A stretch of DNA of 13,757 nucleotides from CAVRZY01 sp963725415 (lineage in GTDB: Bacteria > Acidobacteriota > Terriglobia > Bryobacterales > Bryobacteraceae). This document shows, in pieces, positions 7,251 through 13,757 of this stretch. The notes under the pieces are model-generated. The model had not been told where the DNA came from. It saw only the letters and a program-made list of their open reading frames with translations, and did not search any database. The position numbers and the translations under genes are program-made. Position 1 is the first letter of the stretch, and each line of letters begins with the position of its first letter. The DNA lies in assembly GCA_963725415.1 (NCBI GenBank), contig CAVRZY010000030.1, positions 1 to 13,757 on the forward strand. The letters are read 5' to 3'.

Positions 7251-8372
7251 TCAGAAATGGACATCAAAAGAAGTGGCTCTCAGCCTTCCGGCAAAGGACC
7301 GGCAGAGTATTTTACCCGCACGGTGCGTATCGACCCCCTGTTCAATCCGCCCGCTCCGGCGCGCGCTTTCGGCGCCAGTGTCACCTTCGAGCCCGGTGCC
7401 CGTACGGCATGGCATACACATCCGCTCGGTCAGACCCTGATGGTGACGGCCGGCTGTGGCCGGGTACAGCGATGGGGCGGCCCCGTAGAGGAAATCCGGC
7501 CCGGTGATGTGGTCTGGATTCCGCCCGGTGAGAAGCACTGGCATGGTGAACGTATACGCACGGACGTCGCCGCGCGCGTCAATACGCGCGTAGACCTGCT
7601 GGCCGCAGTCAAGGCTCTTCGCGCCACAGGGGCTGTTCAGTTTCTGCCACACCAGAGCGTACTCGCCAGTGGTCGTTGTGCCGGCGGGTATCAGAATGAC
7701 GATATGCGTGCCCGACTCCTTCAGGTCAGCCTCGACCTGCCAAATGGGAGGAGTTATCGTGGTCCCCGTGGCGTGGGTGTCCAGGCGCTTTCCGGACGCC
7801 GAATAGACCTGAACCGAATCGAGGCCGCCGAACAGACCCCAGGACTCGCCGAGAGGCGAAGGCAAGATCATCACTCGGTCGCCGGCGGCGCCCGTGATCG
7901 TGTAGAAGTGCACCTGCCCCGGCGCGCTAATCGATCCTTGCAGGCGCTGGCCGCATTCCAGCGGCGGCGCGTTGCGCGGCTGGTTCAGCCTTTGCCAGAA
8001 GAGCGTGTAGGCGCCGGTGCCACCGTTGGCTTTGACACTAAGCGTGTATGTCCCGGCCGCCTTCAGACTCGCATCCAGCACGCCCCTGGTGCTCCCCACC
8101 AGGGATCCTGAAGGGTCCCGAAGCTCGAAAGCGGCAAAAACGGGTCCCCTGAGACGGATCGTGATCGCGTCCCCGGCGGCCGCAGCGAGACCGTAAGAGT
8201 CGCTCTGAGTGGTTGAAGTCAGATTGCCGTTCATCCCTTGGCCGCAAGGGAGCGCCGTCTGACTTTGCGCCGAAAAGGGTAAGGCTATCAAGAGGCCACT
8301 AAGCAGCAGCACCGTACTTGGGAAAACGAGCGACGGGTGGCTGTTTCGGACCGCTATCGGACCCGCGCGCAC
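7251..8372 (-). CDS. Secreted CGQ-repeat (PPC-like beta-sandwich) protein, C-terminus replaced
   Basis: The real part runs from 8372 to about 7548 (276 residues). A signal peptide (VLLLSGLLIALPFSAQSQ, 21-38) leads into modules that each begin with CGQ and end with a GAYTLFWQ-like strand. Module 1 starts at C43 and ends YTLFWQRLNQP (122-132). Module 2 starts at C140 and ends YALVWQKLNSP (238-248). Module 3 starts at C257 and breaks off after RAYTFT, some 20 residues in. From there to the stop at 7251 the frame is only antisense to the cupin gene. These modules resemble bacterial pre-peptidase C-terminal (PPC) domains, usually found on secreted proteins; no catalytic domain is seen. GTG at 8372 is preferred: a GAGGG ribosome site overlaps the end of the upstream DUF362 gene, whose stop is at 8384. 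An open frame extends upstream to 8633 but only inside DUF362. Confidence 0.68.
   Translation of the reverse strand: MRAGPIAVRNSHPSLVFPSTVLLLSGLLIALPFSAQSQTALPCGQGMNGNLTSTTQSDSYGLAAAAGDAITIRLRGPVFAAFELRDPSGSLVGSTRGVLDASLKAAGTYTLSVKANGGTGAYTLFWQRLNQPRNAPPLECGQRLQGSISAPGQVHFYTITGAAGDRVMILPSPLGESWGLFGGLDSVQVYSASGKRLDTHATGTTITPPIWQVEADLKESGTHIVILIPAGTTTTGEYALVWQKLNSPCGAKSLDCGQQVYARIDARGDVRAYTFTMPVLLTGRNPDHITGPDFLYGAAPSLYPATAGRHHQGLTERMCMPCRTGTGLEGDTGAESARRSGRIEQGVDTHRAGKILCRSFAGRLRATSFDVHF
7257..7547 (+). pseudogene. Cupin domain protein, 3' end lost at a junction
   Basis: The first 97 residues are a small single-domain cupin of the type often found beside aldo/keto reductases and carboxymuconolactone decarboxylase-like genes. 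SGSQPSGKGPAEYFT (6-20) and RIDPLF (24-29) are family hallmarks. Metal ligands are visible in motif 1 (H53, H55, Q59; AWHTHPLGQTLMV) and motif 2 (H94, H96; PPGEKHWHG). Members of this group usually have about 35 more residues with a final beta-strand (MTHIAIQE-like). Here everything after HWHG is unrelated sequence, namely the antisense of a minus-strand gene. The reading frame happens to stay open to 8111, so a product with a foreign tail could be made. CAGGA (7245-7249) lies seven bases before the ATG at 7257. The gene ends the reductase cluster. A non-functional remnant or an assembly artefact are both possible. Confidence 0.8.
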
Positions 8373-8383
8373 CGGGCCCCCCC

Positions 8384-9985
8384 TCAGAACCTCCGCTGCC
8401 CCGCCCCGGAGACCGACCACGTCACCAACTCGATGCCTTCCTTCTTCCCCAGGTTCCGGGAATATTGCCTGTCCGCCGGGTTGTTCCAATGCTCGTGGAC
8501 TCCCAGGCTCGCCAGGCGAGTGGTATTCGCGGCGTGATCCGGATCGTAGAACGTTCCCGAGGGCGGATTGTTCGCCAGAGCCGCCTCGTGCAAGTAGTCG
8601 TCGGCCCCGGAGATGTGGGGGTGATCGTTCCACTCCGCCCAGAGGAAATCAAACGCCACCGAATCGATAGCCACCGGGTCCTGGGAGGCAAAAAGGCTGG
8701 AAGCCCAATGCCCGCTGAAAGGTGAGGTGGACCACTTGCGGGGCGAATCTTCGATGGGATGCACGCCCGGGTACAGGCCATCAATGAAGTAGAGCAGAGT
8801 CTTGCCGCCCATGTGCGCGTGGCCCATCAGGTCCACCAGGGCCCTGTAATGCCCGGAGCCCGGGGTCATGCGCGCGAGGCTTTCATGCATGTCGTAGTAG
8901 CCCTTTTCGGGCGGCCTTCTGAACAGCGACCCATAATGGTTCTTGGCGCAGAGCGTGACGCCCGCGCTGGTGTGACTCTTCAAATTCGCCATGTTGACCA
9001 GGTACTTCGCTTCCGCATAAGAAGCGGGCACGTAATCCTGGGTCTTGCCGGACGGACGAGAACTCCAATAGAACGGAATGGCAGAATGCTGGACGCGTGT
9101 GCGGGGATGGTCGGCGTTTCCTCCGTCATGGTCCAGATAGCGGACGTTGGCGAATTCGTTGTGGAGAAGGTCATAGTACTGGTTGGGGAACAAGGAAAGC
9201 GGATCGCCTACAGAGATGTCCTCCTGATTCACGCCGGCCACCCGGACGAGCTGCCGCAGCAGAGCCAGGATCATCTGAGGCGAAGTGTTCATATAATCCA
9301 CCTGACGCACCAGGTCGTAGGTCTTCGGGTCAACCTGACGCCCGCCAACGATGCAGCCCACTAAGTTCACCTTGATAGTGACCTTCTCACCCTTCCTGTA
9401 TCCGACATTCCCGCTGCCATGGGTTCGATTGAAGTGTTTGAACAGAGCATCCCATGCCTTCGCATCGCTGCCGCCGCCGCTGAGCCGACGAATCGCCCCG
9501 GACATCATGCGATCGACCGCAGCTTGGTTGGTATGATTGCCTTCCCACCAATGTCCCTGTCCCGGCCCCTCCCAGGTGGTCGCGCTGGGGTCGTGCACCC
9601 AGACGACGCGGCCCGGATGAAGGCCCTTCGCCACGCCGATGGGCAGGTTCGGCGTCGGGTTGTTTGCCAGCGGCGGCTGGCCAGGGACCACCAGGGCGCC
9701 GATTGCCAAGGTGCCCGCGACCAGGAGGCAGGCGCAGGCCAGCACCAGTTGCGACCGTCTCCACAGCTCCTTGGCCCTGCGACACACTGATGCTGAAACC
9801 AGGGCGCCAGCGACCCAGAGCACGAAGCCACTTGCCAGCGGCGCGGCCGCCCGCTGGCACGGATACGCCGCTCTGGAAGGCTTTGGGATCACACGCACCA
9901 GCAACCACACCAGCGACGCCAGGCCCACCCCGACAGACAACCATTTTGCCCCGGCGTGCTTCCTTCTCAGATGCGCTGAATTCAT
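8384..9985 (-). CDS. Membrane-anchored DUF362 domain protein
   Basis: A 533-residue protein. The first 100 residues hold three hydrophobic segments (about 14-33, 48-67 and 79-100), so the rest is tethered to the inner membrane, probably facing the periplasm. The DUF362 (PF04015) region starts near 115 (PIGVAKGLHPGRVVWVHDP) and includes KVNLVGC (205-211), LCAKNHYGSLF (345-355) and SQDPVAIDSVAFDFL (434-448), all characteristic. DUF362 proteins have no settled biochemical role; some relatives carry iron-sulfur motifs, but no ferredoxin-type Cys cluster is visible here. GAGGAGG (reverse of 9993-9999) sits seven bases before the ATG. The CGQ-repeat gene begins 11 bases past the stop, so the two are likely one operon. 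It is divergent from the amidohydrolase at 10158. Confidence 0.93.
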   Translation of the reverse strand: MNSAHLRRKHAGAKWLSVGVGLASLVWLLVRVIPKPSRAAYPCQRAAAPLASGFVLWVAGALVSASVCRRAKELWRRSQLVLACACLLVAGTLAIGALVVPGQPPLANNPTPNLPIGVAKGLHPGRVVWVHDPSATTWEGPGQGHWWEGNHTNQAAVDRMMSGAIRRLSGGGSDAKAWDALFKHFNRTHGSGNVGYRKGEKVTIKVNLVGCIVGGRQVDPKTYDLVRQVDYMNTSPQMILALLRQLVRVAGVNQEDISVGDPLSLFPNQYYDLLHNEFANVRYLDHDGGNADHPRTRVQHSAIPFYWSSRPSGKTQDYVPASYAEAKYLVNMANLKSHTSAGVTLCAKNHYGSLFRRPPEKGYYDMHESLARMTPGSGHYRALVDLMGHAHMGGKTLLYFIDGLYPGVHPIEDSPRKWSTSPFSGHWASSLFASQDPVAIDSVAFDFLWAEWNDHPHISGADDYLHEAALANNPPSGTFYDPDHAANTTRLASLGVHEHWNNPADRQYSRNLGKKEGIELVTWSVSGAGQRRF

Positions 9986-10066
9986 GTTGCGGCCTCCTCA
10001 AACCAGGATTCTAACAATACCCGATCATACACCCCTCTGCGGGGCGGCTCGTCCCGGTCCCCTGTG

Positions 10067-10087
10067 GGGCAGGTCCCCGACCTGCCC
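10067..10087. repeat. Short GC palindrome (REP-like), GGGCAGGTC-CCC-GACCTGCCC
   Basis: A perfect 9-bp stem with a 3-base loop, lying between two divergent genes and followed at 10093-10098 by six T. The flanks (CCCCTGTGGGG, partly overlapping) add a second alternative hairpin. It resembles an intrinsic terminator, but five bases separate stem and T run and no gene ends here on the plus strand. A dispersed REP-type palindrome is the better guess. Confidence 0.55.
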
Positions 10088-10121
10088 TGGCATTTTTTCG
10101 CACCTTCTGAGGGATTACCGG

Positions 10122-10151
10122 CAGACCTCCCTGTCGAGCAAGCGATACAAT
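10122..10151 (+). promoter_or_regulatory. Candidate promoter giving a leaderless amidohydrolase transcript
   Basis: TACAAT (10146-10151, five of six consensus bases) ends six bases before the GTG start at 10158, so transcription would begin at about the start codon itself. A weak -35 candidate, CAGACC (10122-10127), lies 18 bases upstream. No Shine-Dalgarno precedes the GTG, which agrees with a leaderless message. The same TACAAT box is seen before the tRNA gene. Confidence 0.4.
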
Positions 10152-10157
10152 ACCAGC

Positions 10158-11108
10158 GTGAATCGGAGAACTTTTCTGGGGATCGCAGCGGCGGGCGCAT
10201 TCGCGGAGTCCAGCGCTGAAGCCGCGTCCATGCCGATCATCGATGCGCACATTCATCTGTTCGATCCGACGCGCCCCCAGGGCGTGCCGTGGCCGAACAA
10301 GAAGAATGCCATCCTCTACCAGCCCGCCTTACCCGACAGGTACCGGAGAATCGCGACACCGCTGGGCGTCACAGGAGCGATTGAGGTGGAATGCAGCCCC
10401 TGGCTGGAGGACAACCAGTGGGTTCTGGACGTTGCCGCCAAAGACACCATCATTGTCGGGACCGCAGGTAACCTGGAACCCGGCAAACCGGAGTTCCGCA
10501 AGCATTTGGAACGCTTCCACCGGAACCCGCTGTTTCTGGGCATCCGGTATGGGAACCTGTGGGGGAGGGACCTCGGCGCGGAGCTGGCGAAACCGGAGTT
10601 CATTTCCGACCTGAAGGCTGTGGCGGAGGCAGGCCTAGAGCTAGACACCGCGAATCCCAACCCGGCACTGATTGCGGCCGTGGTGCGGCTGACGGAACGG
10701 GTTCCCGAGCTGCGGGTGGTCATCGACCATTTGCCACAGCTTCAACCCCCGGCCGAGCCGGCTGCTCGTGCCGCCTACCAGGCAGGTTTCGAGGAGCTGG
10801 GAAAGCGCCCGCAGGTCTACGTCAAGGTCTCCGAAGTTCTTCGCCGTGTTGACGGCGCAGTCCCTGACGCCCCGAGCTTCTACCGGCCGAGACTGGACGA
10901 GCTTTGGGACATTTTCGGCCCGGACCGGCTGATCTATGGCAGTGACTGGCCCAACAGCGACCAATGGGGGCCATACGCGCAGGTACTCAACGTCGTCCGC
11001 GACTACTTCACCCGCAAGGGGCCGGCGGCCGCGGAGAAGTTCTTCTGGAAGAACTCCGTTGCCGCGTACCGTTGGGTGAGACGCGAGCCAAGCCAGCCGC
11101 AGGCGTAG
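10158..11108 (+). CDS. Tat-exported amidohydrolase (COG3618, lactonase-like TIM barrel)
   Basis: A 316-residue metal-dependent hydrolase (Amidohydro_2, PF04909). The GTG start gives a coherent Tat signal, NRRTFLGIAAAGAFA (2-16), with a likely AEA cleavage site near 20-23. A downstream ATG at 10230 would begin after that signal and would lose it. Metal-site features are IIDAHIHLFDP (27-37; H31, H33), VVIDHLP (187-193; H191) and IYGSDWPNS (259-267; D263); YVKVSEV (221-227) is also conserved. This pattern matches COG3618 enzymes such as L-fuconolactonase, L-rhamnonolactonase and 4-sulfomuconolactone hydrolase, so it probably opens a sugar lactone or similar cyclic ester in the periplasm. The exact substrate cannot be read. 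It stands alone on the plus strand, with a hairpin terminator 70 bases after its stop. Confidence 0.9.
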   Translation: MNRRTFLGIAAAGAFAESSAEAASMPIIDAHIHLFDPTRPQGVPWPNKKNAILYQPALPDRYRRIATPLGVTGAIEVECSPWLEDNQWVLDVAAKDTIIVGTAGNLEPGKPEFRKHLERFHRNPLFLGIRYGNLWGRDLGAELAKPEFISDLKAVAEAGLELDTANPNPALIAAVVRLTERVPELRVVIDHLPQLQPPAEPAARAAYQAGFEELGKRPQVYVKVSEVLRRVDGAVPDAPSFYRPRLDELWDIFGPDRLIYGSDWPNSDQWGPYAQVLNVVRDYFTRKGPAAAEKFFWKNSVAAYRWVRREPSQPQA

Positions 11109-11180
11109 CTGGTCGATGCCCCTCAGCCGGTTGGTTCGCGCGGATCGCCGGCCGCCACGACTGACAGCGCTTGAAGCACC

Positions 11181-11208
11181 AAACTTGACGTAAATGAGTC
11201 AAGTTTTT
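11181..11208 (+). terminator. Rho-independent-type terminator after the amidohydrolase
   Basis: AAACTTGAC (11181-11189) pairs perfectly with GTCAAGTTT (11198-11206) around an 8-base loop, and five T (11204-11208) run out of the stem. The stem is AT-rich, so moderate strength. It lies about 70 bases past the stop at 11108. Confidence 0.55.
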
Positions 11209-11209
11209 C

Positions 11210-11304
11210 TCACCGCAAAGACGCAGAGGCCGCAGAGATAACGCAGAGAAAGACTGCCAGGATTCCTCTGCGCCGCCTCTGCGTTCTCGGCGGCTCTGCG
11301 GTGA
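11210..11304. repeat. Imperfect palindrome built of CGCAGAG units
   Basis: The outer arms TCACCGCA (11210-11217) and TGCGGTGA (11297-11304) are perfect inverted copies. ACGCAGAGGC (11221-11230) pairs with GCCTCTGCGT (11275-11284). CGCAGAG recurs three times on the left arm (11222, 11231, 11242) and CTCTGCG three times on the right (11266, 11277, 11294). The whole can fold into one long hairpin with alternative registers. It lies between the terminator and the end of the TonB-receptor gene. Repeats with this core are common between genes in environmental bacteria; no open frame or transposase is present. Confidence 0.7.
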
Positions 11305-11348
11305 ATATGGCGCGGCAACATGCCTCGTCGGTCTAAGGCGAAGCCTCG

Positions 11349-13757
11349 TTAGAAGTAGAGCTTTAGGGCGAACTGGATGACGCGTGCCGCCTCGCCGGCA
11401 TCGATGATGTTCTGCGTGCTGGGCGGAGCGACCGTAGCGCAGCAGGTGTTCGAAAACACGCTGGAGCGGAAACCGCCGGACCCGGCGGTGGCCAAATGCG
11501 GATTGTCGAAATTGGGATGGTTGAATGCGTTAAACGTTTCCATGCGGAACTGGAGGTTGAACCGCTCGGTCAACGCGAACTGCTTGCCTAGGCCGAGGTC
11601 CAGGTTCCAATAGCCGAGACCGTAGAAAATATTGCGGCCGGCGCCAGTGCCGCCCGGGGCAGGCAGGGCAAAGCTGGAAATGTCATTGAACAGGCGGGGA
11701 CCGATCACGCCGGGAATGTCGTACAACCCCACTTTCGGTGTCGGGCCGACCAGCACGGCCCGCGATTCGTGCGAGTAATTCGAGGTGCGCACGCTGCTGC
11801 GCACGGTGAATGCCTCGCCCGACATGAACGTGTACATCCCGTTGACGGACCAGCCGCCGGCGAGGTGTTCGAGGATCGACGGTCCCGACTTGAGGAAGGC
11901 CTTTCGCTTGCCGAACGGCAGTTCGTAAATGCTGGTCACCGTGACCAAGTGGCGGCGGTCGAAATCCGAGGGGCCGCGCTCGTCACGCCAGTTGCGGACA
12001 CTGGATGCGGCTCTTGAGGTCGTCGTGGTGAGCCCGCCGCCGGAAGAGGAACCGATCGGATCGACCGACTGGTCATCGATTGATTTCGCCAACGTATAGG
12101 CCGCCCCCAGCATGAACCCAGCCGCAAACCTCTTTCGGGCGGTCACCTGGGCGCTGTGATAGTAGGAGTCGCCGCCGGAATCCAGATAGGTGATGGTGGC
12201 GAATTGCTGGTTCGGCCGGAGATGGGCGGCCAGCGTGGTCTGCTCGACGCGGCCGGCGAAGTTCCCGGCGCCATTCAATTGCAGGTCGCTCTGAGTGGTG
12301 CTGCTGTTGACGAAACTGCTGGTGAGAATGCCGGAAGCCACCAGCGGCACAACTGCTCCCGTGATGCCCGCCGGGCAGTTGGAGCCGTCGGGCCGGCAGC
12401 CCTTGTTCATGTTCTGCTGCATGATCAGGAAGGACGGCACGATGGGCTCGGCTTCGATTTCGTTCAGGTCGTAGGCGCGGTACAGCCGTGTGCCGCGCCG
12501 GCCGATGTAGGCCACCTGCGCCACAAACCCCTTGGGCAGTTCCCGCTGGATGTTCAAGGTCCATTGGTGCACGGTCGGGATTCTAAGTTGAGGATCGAAA
12601 GTGATCATGCTCGGCGCGTTGGATAGCAACTGCGCGGGCGCCGTCAGGAAGCTGGTCGGCTTGACCGCGGGCGGGGGCAATTCCAGGGGGAACCCTTCGC
12701 CGATGCGCTTGTCGGGAACCGCGGTGCAACCCGGCGTGGTCGCCCCGCCGGCCACCGAGGAGCAGGAGAAGACCTGCCCGGGGACGTTTCCGGACACGGC
12801 GGTGATCATGAACGACGGCAGCGTATCGAAGGCGATGCCGTAACCGGCCCGGACCACGGTTTTGGGGCTGTTGCCCGGCGCCCAAGTCAGCCCCAGCCGC
12901 GGGCCCAGCGCCCCGATGTTGTTGCGCTGGTACCAGCGGTCGGCGTGAACGAAAGTGACCGGCCCCTGCGAGCCGTCGATCGCCTTGTCAGGAACGTAAA
13001 CCCGGTTGCCGGCCTCGGTGGGCGCCATGTTGATCTCCCAGCGCAGCCCGGCGTTCACCGTGAAACCGCGTGCCACCTTCCACTCGTCCTGCACATAGAA
13101 GTTGTATTGCTTCAGCCGCTGGCCCTGGCTCCACAGCGTGACTGAGTTGCCCGCCTTGAAGGGCAGGAACGTGTCGTGGCTGAGGTCGCCCAGGAAGAGC
13201 TGCGAAAGCTGGGCAGGGATGCCCAGGATTTCATTAATGGAGTTGAGCAAGCGCGTGCTGTCGGATGCTTCGATGCCGGGAACGGTGGAGGTTGCTATGG
13301 CCGGCGTGTTAAACCCAACCGGGGCCCGGGTGCTTTGGGAGAAAGACAACACGGGCGTCACGTTCGTCCCGCCGGGCTGGCCGCGCTGGTCGTTGTGCTG
13401 GTAGAAGCGGATGTTCAGGCCCGTCCGGATCATGTGCGCGCCCTTGACCACACTCAGGTTATCGATCGCCTGGTAGGTCGTTACAGCCCGGAACGTGCGT
13501 GGCCTGTTCAGGAAAGGTTTGGACACGTTGTTGAATGTGAAGGGCGGGATGTCCGGCCAGTCGGGGTTGGCTTCGCCCTGCGTGAACAGGTAGAGGAACC
13601 GTGAGACCCCGGCAGTCAATTCATTGACCACGCGCGGCGAAATCACCCGGCGGTAGCTGATGGCCGCGTTCTTGGTATGCCGGAAGACCTCGCCCTCCGG
13701 CGGCCAGCCGGGAAACACCTGGGGGCGGCTGTTGTTGGGGTCGCCGCCGAGCGTGTC
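11349..13757 (-). CDS. Oar-like TonB-dependent receptor, C-terminal part (N-terminus outside window)
   Basis: The frame enters from the right edge and gives 802 residues of an outer-membrane beta-barrel. It contains the strand-rich stretches typical of the large acidobacterial Oar/TonB receptors: RVVNELTAGVSRF, YNFYVQDEWKVARGFTVNAG (barrel strand), LGPRLGLTWAP, VHQWTLNIQRELPKGFVAQV, DFDRRHLVTVTSIYELPFG, and near the end METFNAFNHPNFDNP. It ends in LKLYF, a terminal aromatic as used by the BAM barrel-assembly machinery. Family members are about 1000-1200 residues with an N-terminal carboxypeptidase-regulatory-like domain and plug, which must lie beyond 13757. Such receptors import large substrates, often carbohydrate- or peptide-derived, using TonB energy; the ligand here is unknown. 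A GTG at 13718 exists, but the match continues upstream of it, so it is not the start. Confidence 0.93.
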   Translation of the reverse strand, partial: DTLGGDPNNSRPQVFPGWPPEGEVFRHTKNAAISYRRVISPRVVNELTAGVSRFLYLFTQGEANPDWPDIPPFTFNNVSKPFLNRPRTFRAVTTYQAIDNLSVVKGAHMIRTGLNIRFYQHNDQRGQPGGTNVTPVLSFSQSTRAPVGFNTPAIATSTVPGIEASDSTRLLNSINEILGIPAQLSQLFLGDLSHDTFLPFKAGNSVTLWSQGQRLKQYNFYVQDEWKVARGFTVNAGLRWEINMAPTEAGNRVYVPDKAIDGSQGPVTFVHADRWYQRNNIGALGPRLGLTWAPGNSPKTVVRAGYGIAFDTLPSFMITAVSGNVPGQVFSCSSVAGGATTPGCTAVPDKRIGEGFPLELPPPAVKPTSFLTAPAQLLSNAPSMITFDPQLRIPTVHQWTLNIQRELPKGFVAQVAYIGRRGTRLYRAYDLNEIEAEPIVPSFLIMQQNMNKGCRPDGSNCPAGITGAVVPLVASGILTSSFVNSSTTQSDLQLNGAGNFAGRVEQTTLAAHLRPNQQFATITYLDSGGDSYYHSAQVTARKRFAAGFMLGAAYTLAKSIDDQSVDPIGSSSGGGLTTTTSRAASSVRNWRDERGPSDFDRRHLVTVTSIYELPFGKRKAFLKSGPSILEHLAGGWSVNGMYTFMSGEAFTVRSSVRTSNYSHESRAVLVGPTPKVGLYDIPGVIGPRLFNDISSFALPAPGGTGAGRNIFYGLGYWNLDLGLGKQFALTERFNLQFRMETFNAFNHPNFDNPHLATAGSGGFRSSVFSNTCCATVAPPSTQNIIDAGEAARVIQFALKLYF

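Noticed and set aside
8384..8633. Upstream extension of the CGQ-repeat gene to the ATG at 8633
   Set aside because: This part lies entirely inside the DUF362 coding region in another frame and shows no signal peptide; the GTG at 8372 places the signal peptide near the N-terminus.
9639..10157. Upstream extension of the amidohydrolase frame
   Set aside because: It lies antisense to the DUF362 gene and through the palindrome region, and has no signal or family match. The GTG at 10158 gives a proper Tat signal.
11210..11304. Possible CRISPR array, from the regularly recurring CGCAGAG
   Set aside because: The units are only seven bases, the spacing is too short and uneven, the orientation inverts halfway, and no cas gene is near.

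Overview
The window looks like a piece of a GC-rich, Gram-negative soil-type genome, most likely Acidobacteriota (Solibacter/Bryobacter-like). This is inferred from the mix of families: a large Oar-like TonB-dependent receptor, DUF1080 and Gfo/Idh/MocA sugar enzymes, several Tat-exported oxidoreductases and hydrolases, a membrane-anchored DUF362 protein and a secreted CGQ-repeat beta-sandwich protein. No mobile-element gene, phage gene or CRISPR array is visible.

Layout, left to right. (1) 3-1340, plus: the 3' part of a Gfo/Idh/MocA oxidoreductase, broken by three apparent single-base insertions. It converges, 10 bases apart, on (2) 1351-2382, minus: an in-frame fusion of a hotdog acyl-CoA thioesterase to a secreted-type DUF1080 domain. 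(3) 2474-2548, plus: a tRNA-Gly(CCC) gene with a plausible promoter but three unpaired A.C positions in its stems. (4) 2815-3774, minus: an AraC-family regulator of the YqhC-like (AraC_N) type, divergent from (5) a plus-strand run of three dissimilar aldo/keto reductases (3955-5112, 5200-6195, 6295-7233) and a cupin gene (from 7257). The first and third reductases carry Tat-type signals, and the first ends in two four-cysteine iron-sulfur motifs. (6) Near 7545-7548 the cupin stops matching its family and abuts, tail to tail, a minus-strand CGQ-repeat secreted protein that is also cut off (8372 down to about 7548). That protein is downstream of a DUF362 membrane protein (9985-8384) in an apparent operon. 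(7) 10158-11108, plus: a Tat-exported amidohydrolase of the lactonase-like COG3618 type, apparently read from a leaderless GTG start and followed by a hairpin terminator. (8) 11210-11304: a palindromic repeat built on the motif CGCAGAG. (9) 11349-13757, minus: the C-terminal 802 residues of an Oar-like TonB-dependent receptor, running off the right edge.

Taken together, the genes suggest carbohydrate or aldehyde handling across the envelope: an outer-membrane receptor, exported reductases and a lactonase, and the keto-sugar enzymes DUF1080 and Gfo/Idh/MocA. The AraC/AKR/cupin block resembles aldehyde-responsive yqhC-type loci. No wholly new system is evident. The most unusual points are the exported Fe-S aldo/keto reductase and the contrast in cofactor-loop residues between exported and cytosolic reductases. 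The window also holds several broken or joined genes (frameshifts, a fusion, a double truncation, a mismatched tRNA), which mean either real decay or assembly and base-calling faults.
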